A DNA stretch of 64,000 bases from Bacteroidales bacterium (GCA_017544265.1 JAFYEM010000033.1:1-64000); one strand, 5' to 3'; counted from the stretch's first letter, positions 44,343 to 53,040 are shown. The notes: generated by a model from the sequence alone, not told the origin. Program-made: numbers and translations.

Positions 44343-45515
44343 CTACTGTTCTTTCTGTGATTGTTTTTCCGCCAGCAGATTGTCTTTGCTGACGATGGGA
44401 TTTGAGTAAATCCTCAGCAGAATCTCCCTCAGCGCCTTGCGGTCGAGAGTAGGCTCGACCTGCTTCAGCTGTTTTGAGATATACCTCTTGAAAGCGGCAA
44501 GTTCGCTTGCTGAATATTTGTCGGTGAAGCGCTTGCTGCCTTCGACAATGTCATAGGCCATGTAATTGGTCTTCCAGAGACGGTATCCTTCGATAACCCT
44601 TATGTCCACGGCATGTCTAATCTTCTGATAGCGGTCGTTCTTGTCGCATTCAGACGCATTCTCAATCTCCTCCAGTGTAAGCGGCTTGCCGATGTTCAGA
44701 TGGACATTTCCCTTGTACTGCTTGATGCCTACCATGATGCTCTGGAGGTCCTCATGCTCGGTCTTAACGTAAGTCTGGGTGCGGGAAATAAGGATTTCAC
44801 GTGCCTTCAGTATATCGCACGGCTCATATTCATAGGAAATGCTGAGCGGGACAATGTTCAGTTCCTTGAAATTCTCTACGAAACTCTTGGTTCCGCTCAT
44901 ATCGAACATCTTCAGCAGGCCCTGCTCGGTAATGTCCATGCCGTTCTTGGTACGTCCCTGACGCTGGGCAATCCAGACTGAACTGCGGCCGGTGGTGACG
45001 CTTTCGCGGATATAATGGGAAAGGACCTGGGACGACAGATAAAGTTCACGTGCAGATATGCCCCGGATAACCTTTATCATCCTGTTGGAACGGATAAGAT
45101 ACTCTATGGACTTGTTCTGAAGAAGGTTGTCGCCCACGCAAATCTCGGTAAAAGGATAGTTGTTGCGGTTCAGGACCACCTGGGTGATGGCTGGATCCAG
45201 GATTATATCCCTGTGATTCGACATCAGCAGATATGTCTTCCCGCGTTCCAGGTTGTTGAGTCCGTCATAGGAAAAATTGTGGCAGGACGTTTCTATCACC
45301 CAGTCTATGGCCTTGATCATCACAAGGTTCTGGAATTCATCGATGTTGTGGACGCTCCTGAGGATATCCCTGAGGTAGGTCTCGGGGTAATTCGGGAAAA
45401 CATACTTCGATACCCAGGGAACAGCAGGGTGATTTGCAACTCTGGCAAGGGCGGCTACGGCCTCTTCGTCGGTATAGGGAGCAATGCTGTCAAGTTGAGA
45501 CTGATCCATATTCAT
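44343..45515 (-). CDS. PlsC-like 1-acyl-glycerol-3-phosphate acyltransferase family protein
   Basis: Membrane-associated acyltransferase of 390 residues. The catalytic motif reads SNHRDIILDPAI, one residue longer between His and Asp than the classical NHxxxxD, a variant seen in Bacteroidota homologues. The second-block equivalent is VWIAQRQGRTKNG, and LNIVPLSISYEYEPCD matches the later block. It lacks a clear transmembrane anchor. The acceptor could be a lysophospholipid or another lipid, including a sulfonolipid intermediate, but nothing here decides that. It follows queA by 25 bp. Confidence 0.8.
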   Translation of the reverse strand: MNMDQSQLDSIAPYTDEEAVAALARVANHPAVPWVSKYVFPNYPETYLRDILRSVHNIDEFQNLVMIKAIDWVIETSCHNFSYDGLNNLERGKTYLLMSNHRDIILDPAITQVVLNRNNYPFTEICVGDNLLQNKSIEYLIRSNRMIKVIRGISARELYLSSQVLSHYIRESVTTGRSSVWIAQRQGRTKNGMDITEQGLLKMFDMSGTKSFVENFKELNIVPLSISYEYEPCDILKAREILISRTQTYVKTEHEDLQSIMVGIKQYKGNVHLNIGKPLTLEEIENASECDKNDRYQKIRHAVDIRVIEGYRLWKTNYMAYDIVEGSKRFTDKYSASELAAFKRYISKQLKQVEPTLDRKALREILLRIYSNPIVSKDNLLAEKQSQKEQ

Positions 45516-45540
45516 AAAGGTTTTAGCACGTGATTTCGCT

Positions 45541-46755
45541 TCAAATTTTATGCCCTTTCAGCAGTGAACTGTCACCGTAACTGAGAAAGCGGAAATCATG
45601 CTTCAGGGCGTAGTCATAAATGGTCCTCCAGTCCCCTCCCACGAAAGCCGAAACCAGCAGTATGAGCGTACTTTCACTTTGATGGAAGTTGGTGACCATC
45701 CAGTCGGTGAGACGGAAGCGGAAGCCAGGGACTATAATAATTGATGTCGCGGTTTCCAGGCTTTCCAGTCCATTCCTTTCAAGATAATCCACGATAGCAC
45801 CTATAGCTTCCCGCGTCGGCAAATCGTGGTTTTTCTCGTATGGAGCCCACTGAGCAGCCGGAGCAGGGATGCCGGTTTCAATGCAGTTCAAGCCGATATA
45901 GTACAGTGATTCGAGAGTACGCACGGAAGTAGTCCCCACGGCGACAAGATCTGATTTCCAGTCAGCAAGGCGCTTCAGAAGGTCCAGGCTGACGGAAAAA
46001 GGCTCGCGGTGCATGACGTGTTCACGGATGTCTGAGGACTTTACGGGAAGGAAAGTGCCGGCTCCGACGTGAAGACACACCTTCTGGATGTCTATGCCCT
46101 TGCGGGCAATATTTTCCATGACAGAAGGAGTGAAATGCAGACCGGCAGTAGGAGCGGCGACAGACCCCCGTATCCTCGCATAAGTAGTCTGGTAGCGGCT
46201 TATGTCTATTTCTTCGCTCTCCCGACCGAGATAAGGCGGAATCGGGATTGTTCCACAGGCTTCCAGCACGGCTGAAAACGGGATATCCCCCTTCCAGGAA
46301 AACTCCACGACTCCGGTACGGTCTTCCCTTGAAAGCATTCTTGCACTCAGCTCCATAGCGGCTATTGCGCTGTCAGACTTGGGGTTGTACAATTTCAGTA
46401 AATCTTCTTTCCAACGCTTGGCATTGCCGATTACGCACTTCCAGCTGCATTTTTTCCTGGCGGCAAACGACATATTGTACTCGGCGGGTGAATCAGGTTC
46501 CAGGCAGAAGATTTCAATATGCGCTCCGGTATCGCGAACAAAATGCAGTCTGGCGGGGACTACTTTGGTCTCATTGAAAACCATCAGGGCGCCGGTCGGA
46601 AGGTAATCCGCAAGGTTACGGAAAACGGATTCGGAAACAGTTCCGTCACGATATAGGAGCAATTTGGAGGAATCCCGCCCGGGAAGCGGGTACTTGGCGA
46701 TTCGTTCGTCAGACAAATCATAATGATAGTCTTCAATGTGAACTTCAGGTATCAT
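45541..46755 (-). CDS. queA: S-adenosylmethionine:tRNA ribosyltransferase-isomerase QueA
   Basis: Adds the cyclopentene-diol precursor to 7-aminomethyl-deazaguanine in tRNA, the penultimate queuosine step. Typical motifs include YPLPGRDSSKLLLY, MVFNETKVVPARL, GSVAAPTAGLHFTP, VCLHVGAGTFLPVK and TNFHQSESTLILLVSAF. I start at ATG 46755 (MIPEVHIEDYHYDL). The in-frame ATG at 46812 would add a segment that includes the predicted promoter. The protein is then 404 residues, longer than E. coli QueA (356). Confidence 0.94.
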   Translation of the reverse strand: MIPEVHIEDYHYDLSDERIAKYPLPGRDSSKLLLYRDGTVSESVFRNLADYLPTGALMVFNETKVVPARLHFVRDTGAHIEIFCLEPDSPAEYNMSFAARKKCSWKCVIGNAKRWKEDLLKLYNPKSDSAIAAMELSARMLSREDRTGVVEFSWKGDIPFSAVLEACGTIPIPPYLGRESEEIDISRYQTTYARIRGSVAAPTAGLHFTPSVMENIARKGIDIQKVCLHVGAGTFLPVKSSDIREHVMHREPFSVSLDLLKRLADWKSDLVAVGTTSVRTLESLYYIGLNCIETGIPAPAAQWAPYEKNHDLPTREAIGAIVDYLERNGLESLETATSIIIVPGFRFRLTDWMVTNFHQSESTLILLVSAFVGGDWRTIYDYALKHDFRFLSYGDSSLLKGHKI

Positions 46756-46774
46756 TTCCTTCCAAAAATTTATG

Positions 46775-46804
46775 CGAAGATAGCAATTCTTATCCGAATT
46801 CAGA
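46775..46804 (-). promoter_or_regulatory. possible promoter of queA
   Basis: The minus strand reads TATCTTCG (CGAAGATA at 46775-46782), one base off TAnnTTTG, with TCTG 18 bp upstream. The predicted start near 46768 supports the ATG at 46755. Confidence 0.4.
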
Positions 46805-47184
46805 AATTTCATTTACCCCAGTTCGCAGGGTGTCTGGCTATGTTACAAAACTAACATTTATGTTTACAATTTTATTATCACATTAAAAAGTTATTCGAAT
46901 TTCCTATATTTATTCGAATCACCCCTATAAGAAAAACGAATAACATATTTTTTCAATAAAGTAATACTTAATTATCAATGATTTAGCATTTTTATACTCA
47001 ACTAATAATTAAATTTAAAACAAGACATTTCCGCATTTCAACAGAAAAAGGGCCTTGAAATATTGAGAATAAATTGTATAACTAATTTAAAATCAGCTGG
47101 TAATTTTTGTCATATAAAGTATTTTATAGATATAAAATGATGGGTAATTAGCCTACTTCCCTACTCGTGGCTATAAAAAAGTTA

Positions 47185-47215
47185 TTTGAAGTAATTTTTA
47201 TTTTATTTACATTTG
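47185..47215 (+). promoter_or_regulatory. predicted promoter of the XRE regulator, with overlapping palindrome
   Basis: TTTG at 47185-47188, a 19 bp spacer, then TACATTTG at 47208-47215: a full match. The -7 box is embedded in the near-palindrome TTACA-TT-TGTAA (47207-47218), a likely operator for the regulator that follows. Confidence 0.65.
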
Positions 47216-47234
47216 TAACACAAAATAAATTATC

Positions 47235-47567
47235 ATGAACAAGCGTCTCCAACAATTTCTTGAGACTGAAAATCTCACCCAGGCCGAGTTTGCAGAACGA
47301 GTCGGATTCACGCGGGGAAATATTTCCCATATCCTGTCCGGACGCAACCGCCCGGGATATGAATTCTTCGAAAATCTGAGCCGTAACTACCCTTCTCTGT
47401 CCCTGGATTGGCTATTGACTGGCCGTGGGCGGATGTACAAGCCCGCAAATGGTGAAATCAATACTATAGATAATCAATTACAATCAATTGTAAATCAGAA
47501 AGAAATTTCTAAAATAATTGTATTTTTCTCCGATGGCTCATTTTCGGAGTTTTCTGCACTGCAATAG
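47235..47567 (+). CDS. XRE-family helix-turn-helix regulator
   Basis: Small DNA-binding protein of 110 residues. Residues about 3-60 form a Cro/CI-type domain (LTQAEFAERVGFTRGNISHILSGRNRPGY, then the WLLTGRG motif common in phage-like repressors). The C-terminal tail (KIIVFFSDGSFSEFS) is a short strand segment seen on chromosomal members of this phylum. It stands alone with a strong promoter overlapped by a palindrome, so autorepression is likely. No phage or toxin gene is nearby. Confidence 0.85.
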   Translation: MNKRLQQFLETENLTQAEFAERVGFTRGNISHILSGRNRPGYEFFENLSRNYPSLSLDWLLTGRGRMYKPANGEINTIDNQLQSIVNQKEISKIIVFFSDGSFSEFSALQ

Positions 47568-47588
47568 CATTTTTTCCTGCATATTCAC

Positions 47589-47596
47589 TATATTTG
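47589..47596 (+). promoter_or_regulatory. predicted -7 element of cinA
   Basis: TATATTTG matches TAnnTTTG. No TTTG at the -33 distance. The predicted start near 47603 gives a 16 nt leader. Confidence 0.45.
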
Positions 47597-47618
47597 CTTT
47601 CTCAATGCTATATCGGGT

Positions 47619-48872
47619 ATGTTACAGGCAAGTATTATTACCATAGGTGACGAGCTGCTGATCGGGCAGGTTGTGGATACCAATTCGGCGGCGATTTCAA
47701 GGGTCCTCGGCGGAATTGGAGTGAAAGTGCGCTCCATGATATCCATAGCGGATGACCAAAACTCTATTCTGGAGTCCCTTAAGCGGGAATCAGGGCTCTC
47801 TGACATTGTTATTACCACCGGCGGGCTGGGCCCCACAAAAGACGATATTACAAAGAAGGCACTTGCTGAATTTGCCGGTTCTGACGGGTGGTATTACCAT
47901 GAAGGACAGCTTGCCGAGATACACCGTATCCTGGGCTCCAGAGGCCTGGACGTGCTTCAGATAAATACTGACCAGGCTCTTGTACCGAAAGGCTGCGAAG
48001 TCATAGTAAACCACCTTGGAACAGCCCCTGTCATGGTTTTCAGGGGTAAAAGCAGCCTGTATTCCCTTCCCGGGGTTCCGTTCGAGGCAGTAGCAGCGCT
48101 TCCGGATATTGCGGCGGACATACGTGAACATTACAGCCTTTCCTCGATTTACCACAGGAATCTGATGGTTTACGGCATTGCCGAGTCAAAACTGTCAAAT
48201 CTCATTGCCCCCTGGGAGGATAATCTGCCTGAGGATATACATCTGGCATACCTTCCTTCCCCTCTTACCGGCATCCGGCTGAGGATTTCAGTTTACGGAG
48301 AAGACGAAACATCGGCGGAAAAGCGTGTTTCCGGCCTTTTACCGGCACTTTACGCTCTTCTTGGCGACTACCTTTACTCTGAAGCAGATGATACGCTGGA
48401 GGGCAAAACAGGCCGTATTCTCAAGGCTAATTCCCTGACTCTGGCGGCAGCCGAGTCCTGCACCGGAGGAGAAATCGCCCACCTGATCACTACCGTACCC
48501 GGCTCTTCAGCCTATTTTCTTGGTTCCGTAACCTCCTATGCCGTCTCTGTAAAGGAAAAGGTACTTGGAGTCCCCCATGAAACCATAGCGGAATACGGAG
48601 TAGTCAGTTCGGAGGTGGCAGCCGCCATGGCCGAAGGCGCAAGGCGCGTACTTGGTGCCGACTATGCGGTGGCCACTACCGGTCTGGCGGGACCGGGCGG
48701 AGATGAATCCAACAAAGAAGGAACCGTGTGGATCGCCGTCGCTTCAGAGCGCGGGACAGTCACTGAAAAGCGCGTCTATTCGGCCGACCGCAAGCGCAAT
48801 ATCGAGCGTTTTGCTGCTTCCGCCCTCGATTTACTGCGCCGCAGCCTTCAGAAAGACGGCTTCTCTGAGTAG
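47619..48872 (+). CDS. cinA: CinA: competence/damage-inducible protein with nicotinamide-nucleotide amidase domain
   Basis: Two-domain enzyme of NAD recycling. The N-terminal MoCF/COG1058 domain (about residues 1-170; IITIGDELLIGQVVDTNS, TTGGLGPTKDD) is an ADP-ribose pyrophosphatase in characterised members. The C-terminal PncC domain (about 255-410; LAAAESCTGGEIAHLIT, GVVSSEVAAAMAEGAR, TGLAGPGGDESNKEGTVWI) deamidates nicotinamide mononucleotide. Length of 417 residues is full. It ends before a strong convergent terminator. Confidence 0.95.
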   Translation: MLQASIITIGDELLIGQVVDTNSAAISRVLGGIGVKVRSMISIADDQNSILESLKRESGLSDIVITTGGLGPTKDDITKKALAEFAGSDGWYYHEGQLAEIHRILGSRGLDVLQINTDQALVPKGCEVIVNHLGTAPVMVFRGKSSLYSLPGVPFEAVAALPDIAADIREHYSLSSIYHRNLMVYGIAESKLSNLIAPWEDNLPEDIHLAYLPSPLTGIRLRISVYGEDETSAEKRVSGLLPALYALLGDYLYSEADDTLEGKTGRILKANSLTLAAAESCTGGEIAHLITTVPGSSAYFLGSVTSYAVSVKEKVLGVPHETIAEYGVVSSEVAAAMAEGARRVLGADYAVATTGLAGPGGDESNKEGTVWIAVASERGTVTEKRVYSADRKRNIERFAASALDLLRRSLQKDGFSE

Positions 48873-48903
48873 AAAATATAATCGCTTGAAAATAAATTTA
48901 TAA

Positions 48904-48936
48904 AACAAAAATGTTAAACAATATAACATTTTTGTT
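48904..48936. terminator. bidirectional terminator between cinA and the zinc peptidase gene
   Basis: AACAAAAATGTTA (48904-48916) and TAACATTTTTGTT (48924-48936) form a perfect 13 bp stem with a 7-base loop between two convergent genes. The stem is AT-rich and gives U-rich sequence on both strands. Confidence 0.7.
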
Positions 48937-48963
48937 AACCCACTTTTGGGCCCCGTAAAGCCT

Positions 48964-49641
48964 CTAATTTTTGCGAAAAAACAGGGAAATATAGTAGAAC
49001 AGATTCGCAAGCGAACCAACAGCTGCTATCACATAAGTATATGCCGCCCACTTGAGCGCATCCTGGGCTAGAGGCTTCGTTTCATAGGAGACGACCCCGG
49101 CACTTTCAAGCCATGCCACGGCCCTGGAACTTGCGTTGATTTCTACTGGAAGAGTAATGATACTGAACAGGGTTGTCAGAGCAAACAGAGCAATCGCCAG
49201 CCATAAGAGCCCGGGGAACACGTTGATAAGCAACACGCCTGCAAGCAATACCCATGAAACTATATTGGAGGCGAAATTCACTGCAGGTACCAACAGAGTA
49301 CGCAGTTTCAAGGGGCTGTAGCCGCTTGCGTGCTGAAGTACATGGCCGCATTCGTGAGCCGCGACTGCAGCTGCGGATACGCTTCTGCCGTAATAGACAT
49401 CATTGCTCAGGTTCACCGTGCGGTTCTGGGGATTGTAATGGTCCGTCAGTTCGCCGCTGATACACATTATCTTAACATCTGTGATTCCGTTCTCGCGAAG
49501 CATCATCTGGGCAATTTCAGCCCCCGTGAGCTGCACCGGAATCTGGGAATACTCCGCAAAACGCTTTTGCAGCTTACCCTGGATCAGCAAACTTGCAAAC
49601 ATGACTGCAAGGGTGATAATCCAAATCATCGTAATGGACAT
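48964..49641 (-). CDS. membrane zinc metallopeptidase (Zn_peptidase_2 type)
   Basis: 225 residues with a first helix at about 5-22, the zinc motif HECGH at 96-100 (AAHECGHVLQHASGY), and three further helices. The downstream acidic ligand is probably in PVEINASSRAVAWLE. The family is widespread and named for its HExxH-type site; its substrates are unknown. It is divergent from alr with interleaved promoters and convergent with cinA. Confidence 0.88.
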   Translation of the reverse strand: MSITMIWIITLAVMFASLLIQGKLQKRFAEYSQIPVQLTGAEIAQMMLRENGITDVKIMCISGELTDHYNPQNRTVNLSNDVYYGRSVSAAAVAAHECGHVLQHASGYSPLKLRTLLVPAVNFASNIVSWVLLAGVLLINVFPGLLWLAIALFALTTLFSIITLPVEINASSRAVAWLESAGVVSYETKPLAQDALKWAAYTYVIAAVGSLANLFYYISLFFRKN

Positions 49642-49662
49642 AATTGCATTATTTTATCTTCG

Positions 49663-49670
49663 CAAATTTA
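49663..49670 (-). promoter_or_regulatory. predicted -7 element of the zinc peptidase gene
   Basis: CAAATTTA on the plus strand is TAAATTTG on the minus strand. The predicted start near 49656 leaves a 15 nt leader. The -33 element is unclear. Confidence 0.5.
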
Positions 49671-49699
49671 AGAAATATCATTCAAAAAGCTTAACTTTG
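49667..49699 (+). promoter_or_regulatory. predicted promoter of alr
   Basis: TTTA at 49667-49670, a 21 bp spacer, then TAACTTTG at 49692-49699. The -33 element overlaps the -7 box of the divergent gene. The predicted start near 49706 places the ATG at 49712 only 6 nt downstream. Confidence 0.55.
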
Positions 49700-49711
49700 C
49701 CCAAATTTTTG

Positions 49712-50830
49712 ATGATGCACGAATTCAGGGATGATGATTTTTCACGCCTGGAACTGAGTTTCCCGGCTGCAGAGAGGAACTACCGCTACTTCAGGTCCCT
49801 GCTCGAGCCTTCGACCAGAATGCTCGTGCTGGTGAAAGCAAATGCCTACGGGCTGGGAGCAGTGGAGTTCTCATCCATGATGCAGCGGCTCGGTGCAAAT
49901 TATCTGGCGGTCGCCCATCCCGTGGAAGGCATTGAACTACGCAGCCACGGTATAAGCCTTCCTATTATAGTACTCACCTCCGGCACTGATTACTTTTCTG
50001 AGATAATCGAGTATCACCTCGAACCCAGCCTTCCGAATCTGTCCTCCATCGAAGTTTTCTCGAAGGCTCTCCGCGCAGCCGGAAAAAAGGACTGGCCTGT
50101 CCATATTAAATTCGACACCGGAATGCACCGGCTGGGATTCACCGAGGATGAAATCGCTCCCCTTTCGGAATATCTCGGCAAATGTCCGGAAATCAAGGTG
50201 AAATCCTGTTTCTCGCACCTTGCAGCCAGCGAGGATTCCTCTCAGGACGAATTCACTCTTTCACAGATAGACCTGTTTACCAGTATGTACGGCCAGCTGT
50301 GCTCAGCTATCGGTTACAAGCCGCTGAGGCATATTCTGAACTCTGCCGGAATCGAGCGTTTCCCACGCTTCCAGTTTGATATGGTCCGGCTGGGCATAGG
50401 CATCTACGGCATCAGTTCCCTTCCAGGAGTGAAGCTCTCTCCCGTAGCCTCTCTCAAGTGCAAGATTATCCAGATAAAGAAGCTGGACAATCCTTCAGAG
50501 ACCATCGGTTACGGCCGCCTGGGCAAGGTCTATCCCGGGATGACGATTGCGACCATCCCTGTCGGCTATGCGGACGGCATAGACCGTCATCTCGGCCGTG
50601 GCAAGGCCTCTTTCCTGCTCAACGGACACCGCGTTCCCACCGTCGGGAATATCTGCATGGACATGTGTATGCTCGATGTTACAGGTGTAAATGCCGCTGT
50701 GGGAGACACGGTGACCATTTTCGGTGATGAACCATCGATAGAGGAACTTGCTGACATTCTGGGAACCATCCCCTACGAGATACTCACTTCAGTCCCCCGG
50801 CGCATCGAGAGAATAATAGTCAGGCGTTAG
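49712..50830 (+). CDS. alr: alanine racemase
   Basis: Makes D-alanine for peptidoglycan with PLP. The PLP Lys is in LVKANAYGLGA near residue 40, and the other conserved stretches are present: KFDTGMHRLGF, FDMVRLGIGIYG, the catalytic Tyr in PVGYADGIDR, and VGNICMDMCMLDV. I start at ATG 49712 (MMHEFRDDD); ATG 49715 is an alternative. The longer frame from 49481 runs through the antisense peptidase gene and upstream of the promoter. It has 372 residues. Its end overlaps the convergent tadA by 4 bp. Confidence 0.95.
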   Translation: MMHEFRDDDFSRLELSFPAAERNYRYFRSLLEPSTRMLVLVKANAYGLGAVEFSSMMQRLGANYLAVAHPVEGIELRSHGISLPIIVLTSGTDYFSEIIEYHLEPSLPNLSSIEVFSKALRAAGKKDWPVHIKFDTGMHRLGFTEDEIAPLSEYLGKCPEIKVKSCFSHLAASEDSSQDEFTLSQIDLFTSMYGQLCSAIGYKPLRHILNSAGIERFPRFQFDMVRLGIGIYGISSLPGVKLSPVASLKCKIIQIKKLDNPSETIGYGRLGKVYPGMTIATIPVGYADGIDRHLGRGKASFLLNGHRVPTVGNICMDMCMLDVTGVNAAVGDTVTIFGDEPSIEELADILGTIPYEILTSVPRRIERIIVRR

Positions 50831-51258
50831 CGTTTTTCCCGGAAAAAGCTTAGCATAAGGGAAGAGCACTCCTCTGCCAGGACTCCCGGGGTCACTTCCG
50901 TGCGGGGATGCAGCAGGGACGGGGTGAACAAAGAATATCCCCTTCTGGGATCTCCGGCACCATAGACAATTCTCGAAATCTGCGACCAGTTCAGGGCTCC
51001 GGCGCACATAGGGCAGGGTTCCACTGTTACGTAAAGGGTGCAGTCAGTCAGATATTTGCCTCCGAACGCTTCGCTCGCCGCAGTGATGGCGATCATTTCG
51101 GCATGGGCAGTCGCATCGTGGAGAGTTTCAGTCAAGTTATGGCCTCGTCCTATTATCCTGCCGCGGGAGACAACCACGGCGCCGATGGGCACTTCCCCCT
51201 CGCTGAGGGCTATACGCGCCTCCCGGAGAGCCTCCTCCATAAACCTTTCATCAGACAT
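50827..51258 (-). CDS. tadA: tRNA-specific adenosine deaminase TadA
   Basis: Converts wobble adenosine 34 to inosine in tRNA-Arg(ACG). The zinc site is visible as HAEMIAI (His and catalytic Glu) and PCPMCAGAL (two Cys). Length of 143 residues is normal. The tRNA-Gln gene upstream is on the same strand, with only 4 bp between it and the tadA start codon, so the two could share a transcript. Its 3' end overlaps alr. Confidence 0.95.
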   Translation of the reverse strand: MSDERFMEEALREARIALSEGEVPIGAVVVSRGRIIGRGHNLTETLHDATAHAEMIAITAASEAFGGKYLTDCTLYVTVEPCPMCAGALNWSQISRIVYGAGDPRRGYSLFTPSLLHPRTEVTPGVLAEECSSLMLSFFREKR

Positions 51259-51262
51259 AATG

Positions 51263-51334
51263 TTGAGATATCAGGACTCGAACCTGAACTGAGGGAACCA
51301 AAATCCCTAGTGCTAGCCATTACACCATATCTCA
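51263..51334 (-). tRNA. tRNA-Gln (anticodon TTG)
   Basis: The minus strand folds as a complete cloverleaf of 72 nt: acceptor TGAGATA/TATCTCA with discriminator A, a D arm (GGTGTAATGGCTAGCACT), an anticodon stem GGGA/TCCC around the loop TTTTGGT (anticodon TTG), and a T arm containing GGTTCGAGTCC. CCA is not encoded. It lies immediately before tadA. Confidence 0.93.
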
Positions 51335-51382
51335 AAATGGGCCTGCAAATTTAATCAATTTTTTCGAAAGAAAAAGGAGAAG

Positions 51383-52948
51383 CTATTCCAGCTTCTCCCC
51401 TTTCTCATTACAAATTTCATTTTGCAGGACTGAAAAGTCTGTGACTTCTTCAAGCCGCAGACGGATATTGTACTTTTTCTTCCACCTGGAAATGTAATTG
51501 GAGAATACTCCCCTCTTCAGGTATGCCCCGAGAATCGGGCTGGTCCTGATGACAAGGCTGCGCAAACCCTTTTCAGTGACATAGAAAGCAAGTTTGCGTT
51601 CAATCTCCTCGTCAATGACGACGCTGGAGGAAATCTTTCCCGTGCCATGACAAACCGGGCAGGTCTCGAGGGTGTTGATTTCCGTAACCGGACGTATCCT
51701 CTGGCGGGTAATCTGCATCAGACCGAATTTGGTAAGGGGCAGCACATTATGCTTGGCCCTGTCGCCTTCCATAAGGTCCTGCATCATCTTGTGCAGGGCG
51801 TTGCGGTGTTCGCCTGAATCCATGTCGATAAAGTCGACAATGACGATTCCGCCCATATCCCGCAGCCTGAGCTGCCTTGCAATTTCTTCCGCAGCAATGC
51901 AGTTCACCTCAAAGGCATACTCTTCATGGTCTGTCGCCTTGGTCCTGATGCCGCTGTTGACATCGATGACGTTCAGCGCTTCTGTTGTCTCAATCACAAG
52001 ATAGGCTCCCTGCTTCATAGGCACCACCTTTCCGAACGAGCTCTTTATCTGCCGGGTTACTTCGAAATTGTCGAAAATCGGCTTTCGGTCGCTGTAGAGA
52101 TGGACAATCTTCTCCTGTTCAGGAGAGATGAGGGAGATGTACTTGCGCGTCTCCTCGCAGATTTTCTCGTCATTTATATAAATGTTGGAGAAGGAATCGT
52201 TCAGCAGGTCGCGAAGTATGGTCGTGGTTTTGCTGTACTCGGTGAACAGCAGCTGCACATTCTTGGATGAGGCTATTTTTCTGAAAGAACCCTCCCACTT
52301 TTCAATGAGCGACTGGGTCTCTGCGACCAGCACGGCTGCATTTTTGCCTTCAGCCGCCGTACGGATTATGGCACCGTAGTTTTTGGGAAGGATGCTTTTT
52401 ACCAGAGTCTCGAGCCGGCGTTTTTCTTCCTTTGACTCGATTTTAGAGGAAATACTGACCTTCTGGGCGAAGGGCAGCAGTACAATGTTTCTTCCTGCAA
52501 GTGAAATTTCCGCGGTCAGTCGTGACCCCTTGGTGTTGATTGGCTCCTTTACAATCTGGACTATCAGCATCTGCCCGGGCTTGAGTACAGAATCGATTTT
52601 TCCCTCTTTGGGAAGGGCTTCGCCAAGAGGAATACCGGAATACAAATCAGTCAGATTGGTATTGCGGTTGCTGTCCTTTACGAACGAATCGAATGCACTG
52701 AAGTACAACCCCAGGTCGAGATAATGGATGAAGGCCTCTTTTTTGTCGCCAATGTCCACGAAGGCAGCATTGAGGGCCGGAAGGAGTTTCTTGACTCTGC
52801 CGAGATAGACATCTCCGACTACAAATCCTCCCCCTTTGCTGGACTCTGTGTTAAATTCGATCAGCCTGTGATTTTCCATCAAGGCAATCCGGACCTCTGA
52901 TGTTCCTACATCGACGATAAGGTCCTTTGGCGGTTTCTCTGACTCCAT
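51383..52948 (-). CDS. rng: ribonuclease G/E family endoribonuclease
   Basis: Single-strand-specific RNase acting in rRNA maturation and mRNA decay. The N-terminal S1-like domain (GDVYLGRVKKLLPALNAAFVDIG) lies at about residues 40-110. The catalytic aspartates are in LNVIDVNSG and IVIVDFIDMDS. The zinc-link CPVCHGTGK is at about 440. At 521 residues it has no RNase E-type C-terminal scaffold. It follows hup and the 29-residue protein, a gene order I recall from other Bacteroidota. Confidence 0.95.
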   Translation of the reverse strand: MESEKPPKDLIVDVGTSEVRIALMENHRLIEFNTESSKGGGFVVGDVYLGRVKKLLPALNAAFVDIGDKKEAFIHYLDLGLYFSAFDSFVKDSNRNTNLTDLYSGIPLGEALPKEGKIDSVLKPGQMLIVQIVKEPINTKGSRLTAEISLAGRNIVLLPFAQKVSISSKIESKEEKRRLETLVKSILPKNYGAIIRTAAEGKNAAVLVAETQSLIEKWEGSFRKIASSKNVQLLFTEYSKTTTILRDLLNDSFSNIYINDEKICEETRKYISLISPEQEKIVHLYSDRKPIFDNFEVTRQIKSSFGKVVPMKQGAYLVIETTEALNVIDVNSGIRTKATDHEEYAFEVNCIAAEEIARQLRLRDMGGIVIVDFIDMDSGEHRNALHKMMQDLMEGDRAKHNVLPLTKFGLMQITRQRIRPVTEINTLETCPVCHGTGKISSSVVIDEEIERKLAFYVTEKGLRSLVIRTSPILGAYLKRGVFSNYISRWKKKYNIRLRLEEVTDFSVLQNEICNEKGEKLE

Positions 52949-52974
52949 CAGAACTTCATTTTACAGTACTACAA

Positions 52975-53003
52975 AGGGCCGATCGGAACTTCCGGTCGGC
53001 CCT
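52975..53003 (-). terminator. hairpin between the small basic protein gene and rng (possible attenuator)
   Basis: AGGGCCGA (52975-52982) pairs with TCGGCCCT (52996-53003), with an inner CGGA/TCCG stem. On the minus strand the stem is followed by only a short TTTG, so partial termination or processing ahead of rng is more likely than a full stop. Confidence 0.5.
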
Positions 53004-53040
53004 AGGCTTTCAGCAGACTGCTAAAATGGCAGACACAGAA

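Larger units (their letters stand above)
46756..47234. other. AT-rich intergenic region with repeated TTATTCG sites
   Basis: About 480 bp with no gene that I can support. TTATTCGAAT occurs at 46891-46900 and 46910-46919 (19 bp apart), and an inverted TTATTCG half-site at 46937-46943. The queA promoter lies at its left end and the XRE-regulator promoter at its right end. The remainder is A/T runs without open frames or a clear RNA fold. The repeats look like binding sites for a regulator. Confidence 0.5.

Noticed and set aside
46756..46812. N-terminal extension of queA to ATG 46812
   Set aside because: The added 19 residues are not part of the family, and the segment contains the likely promoter.
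47235..47567. Phage repressor marking a prophage
   Set aside because: No integrase, structural or lysis gene and no attachment-like repeats are nearby; the neighbours are core genes.
48904..48936. Transposon end or CRISPR-like repeat
   Set aside because: A single AT-rich hairpin between convergent genes is best explained as a terminator; no repeated units follow.
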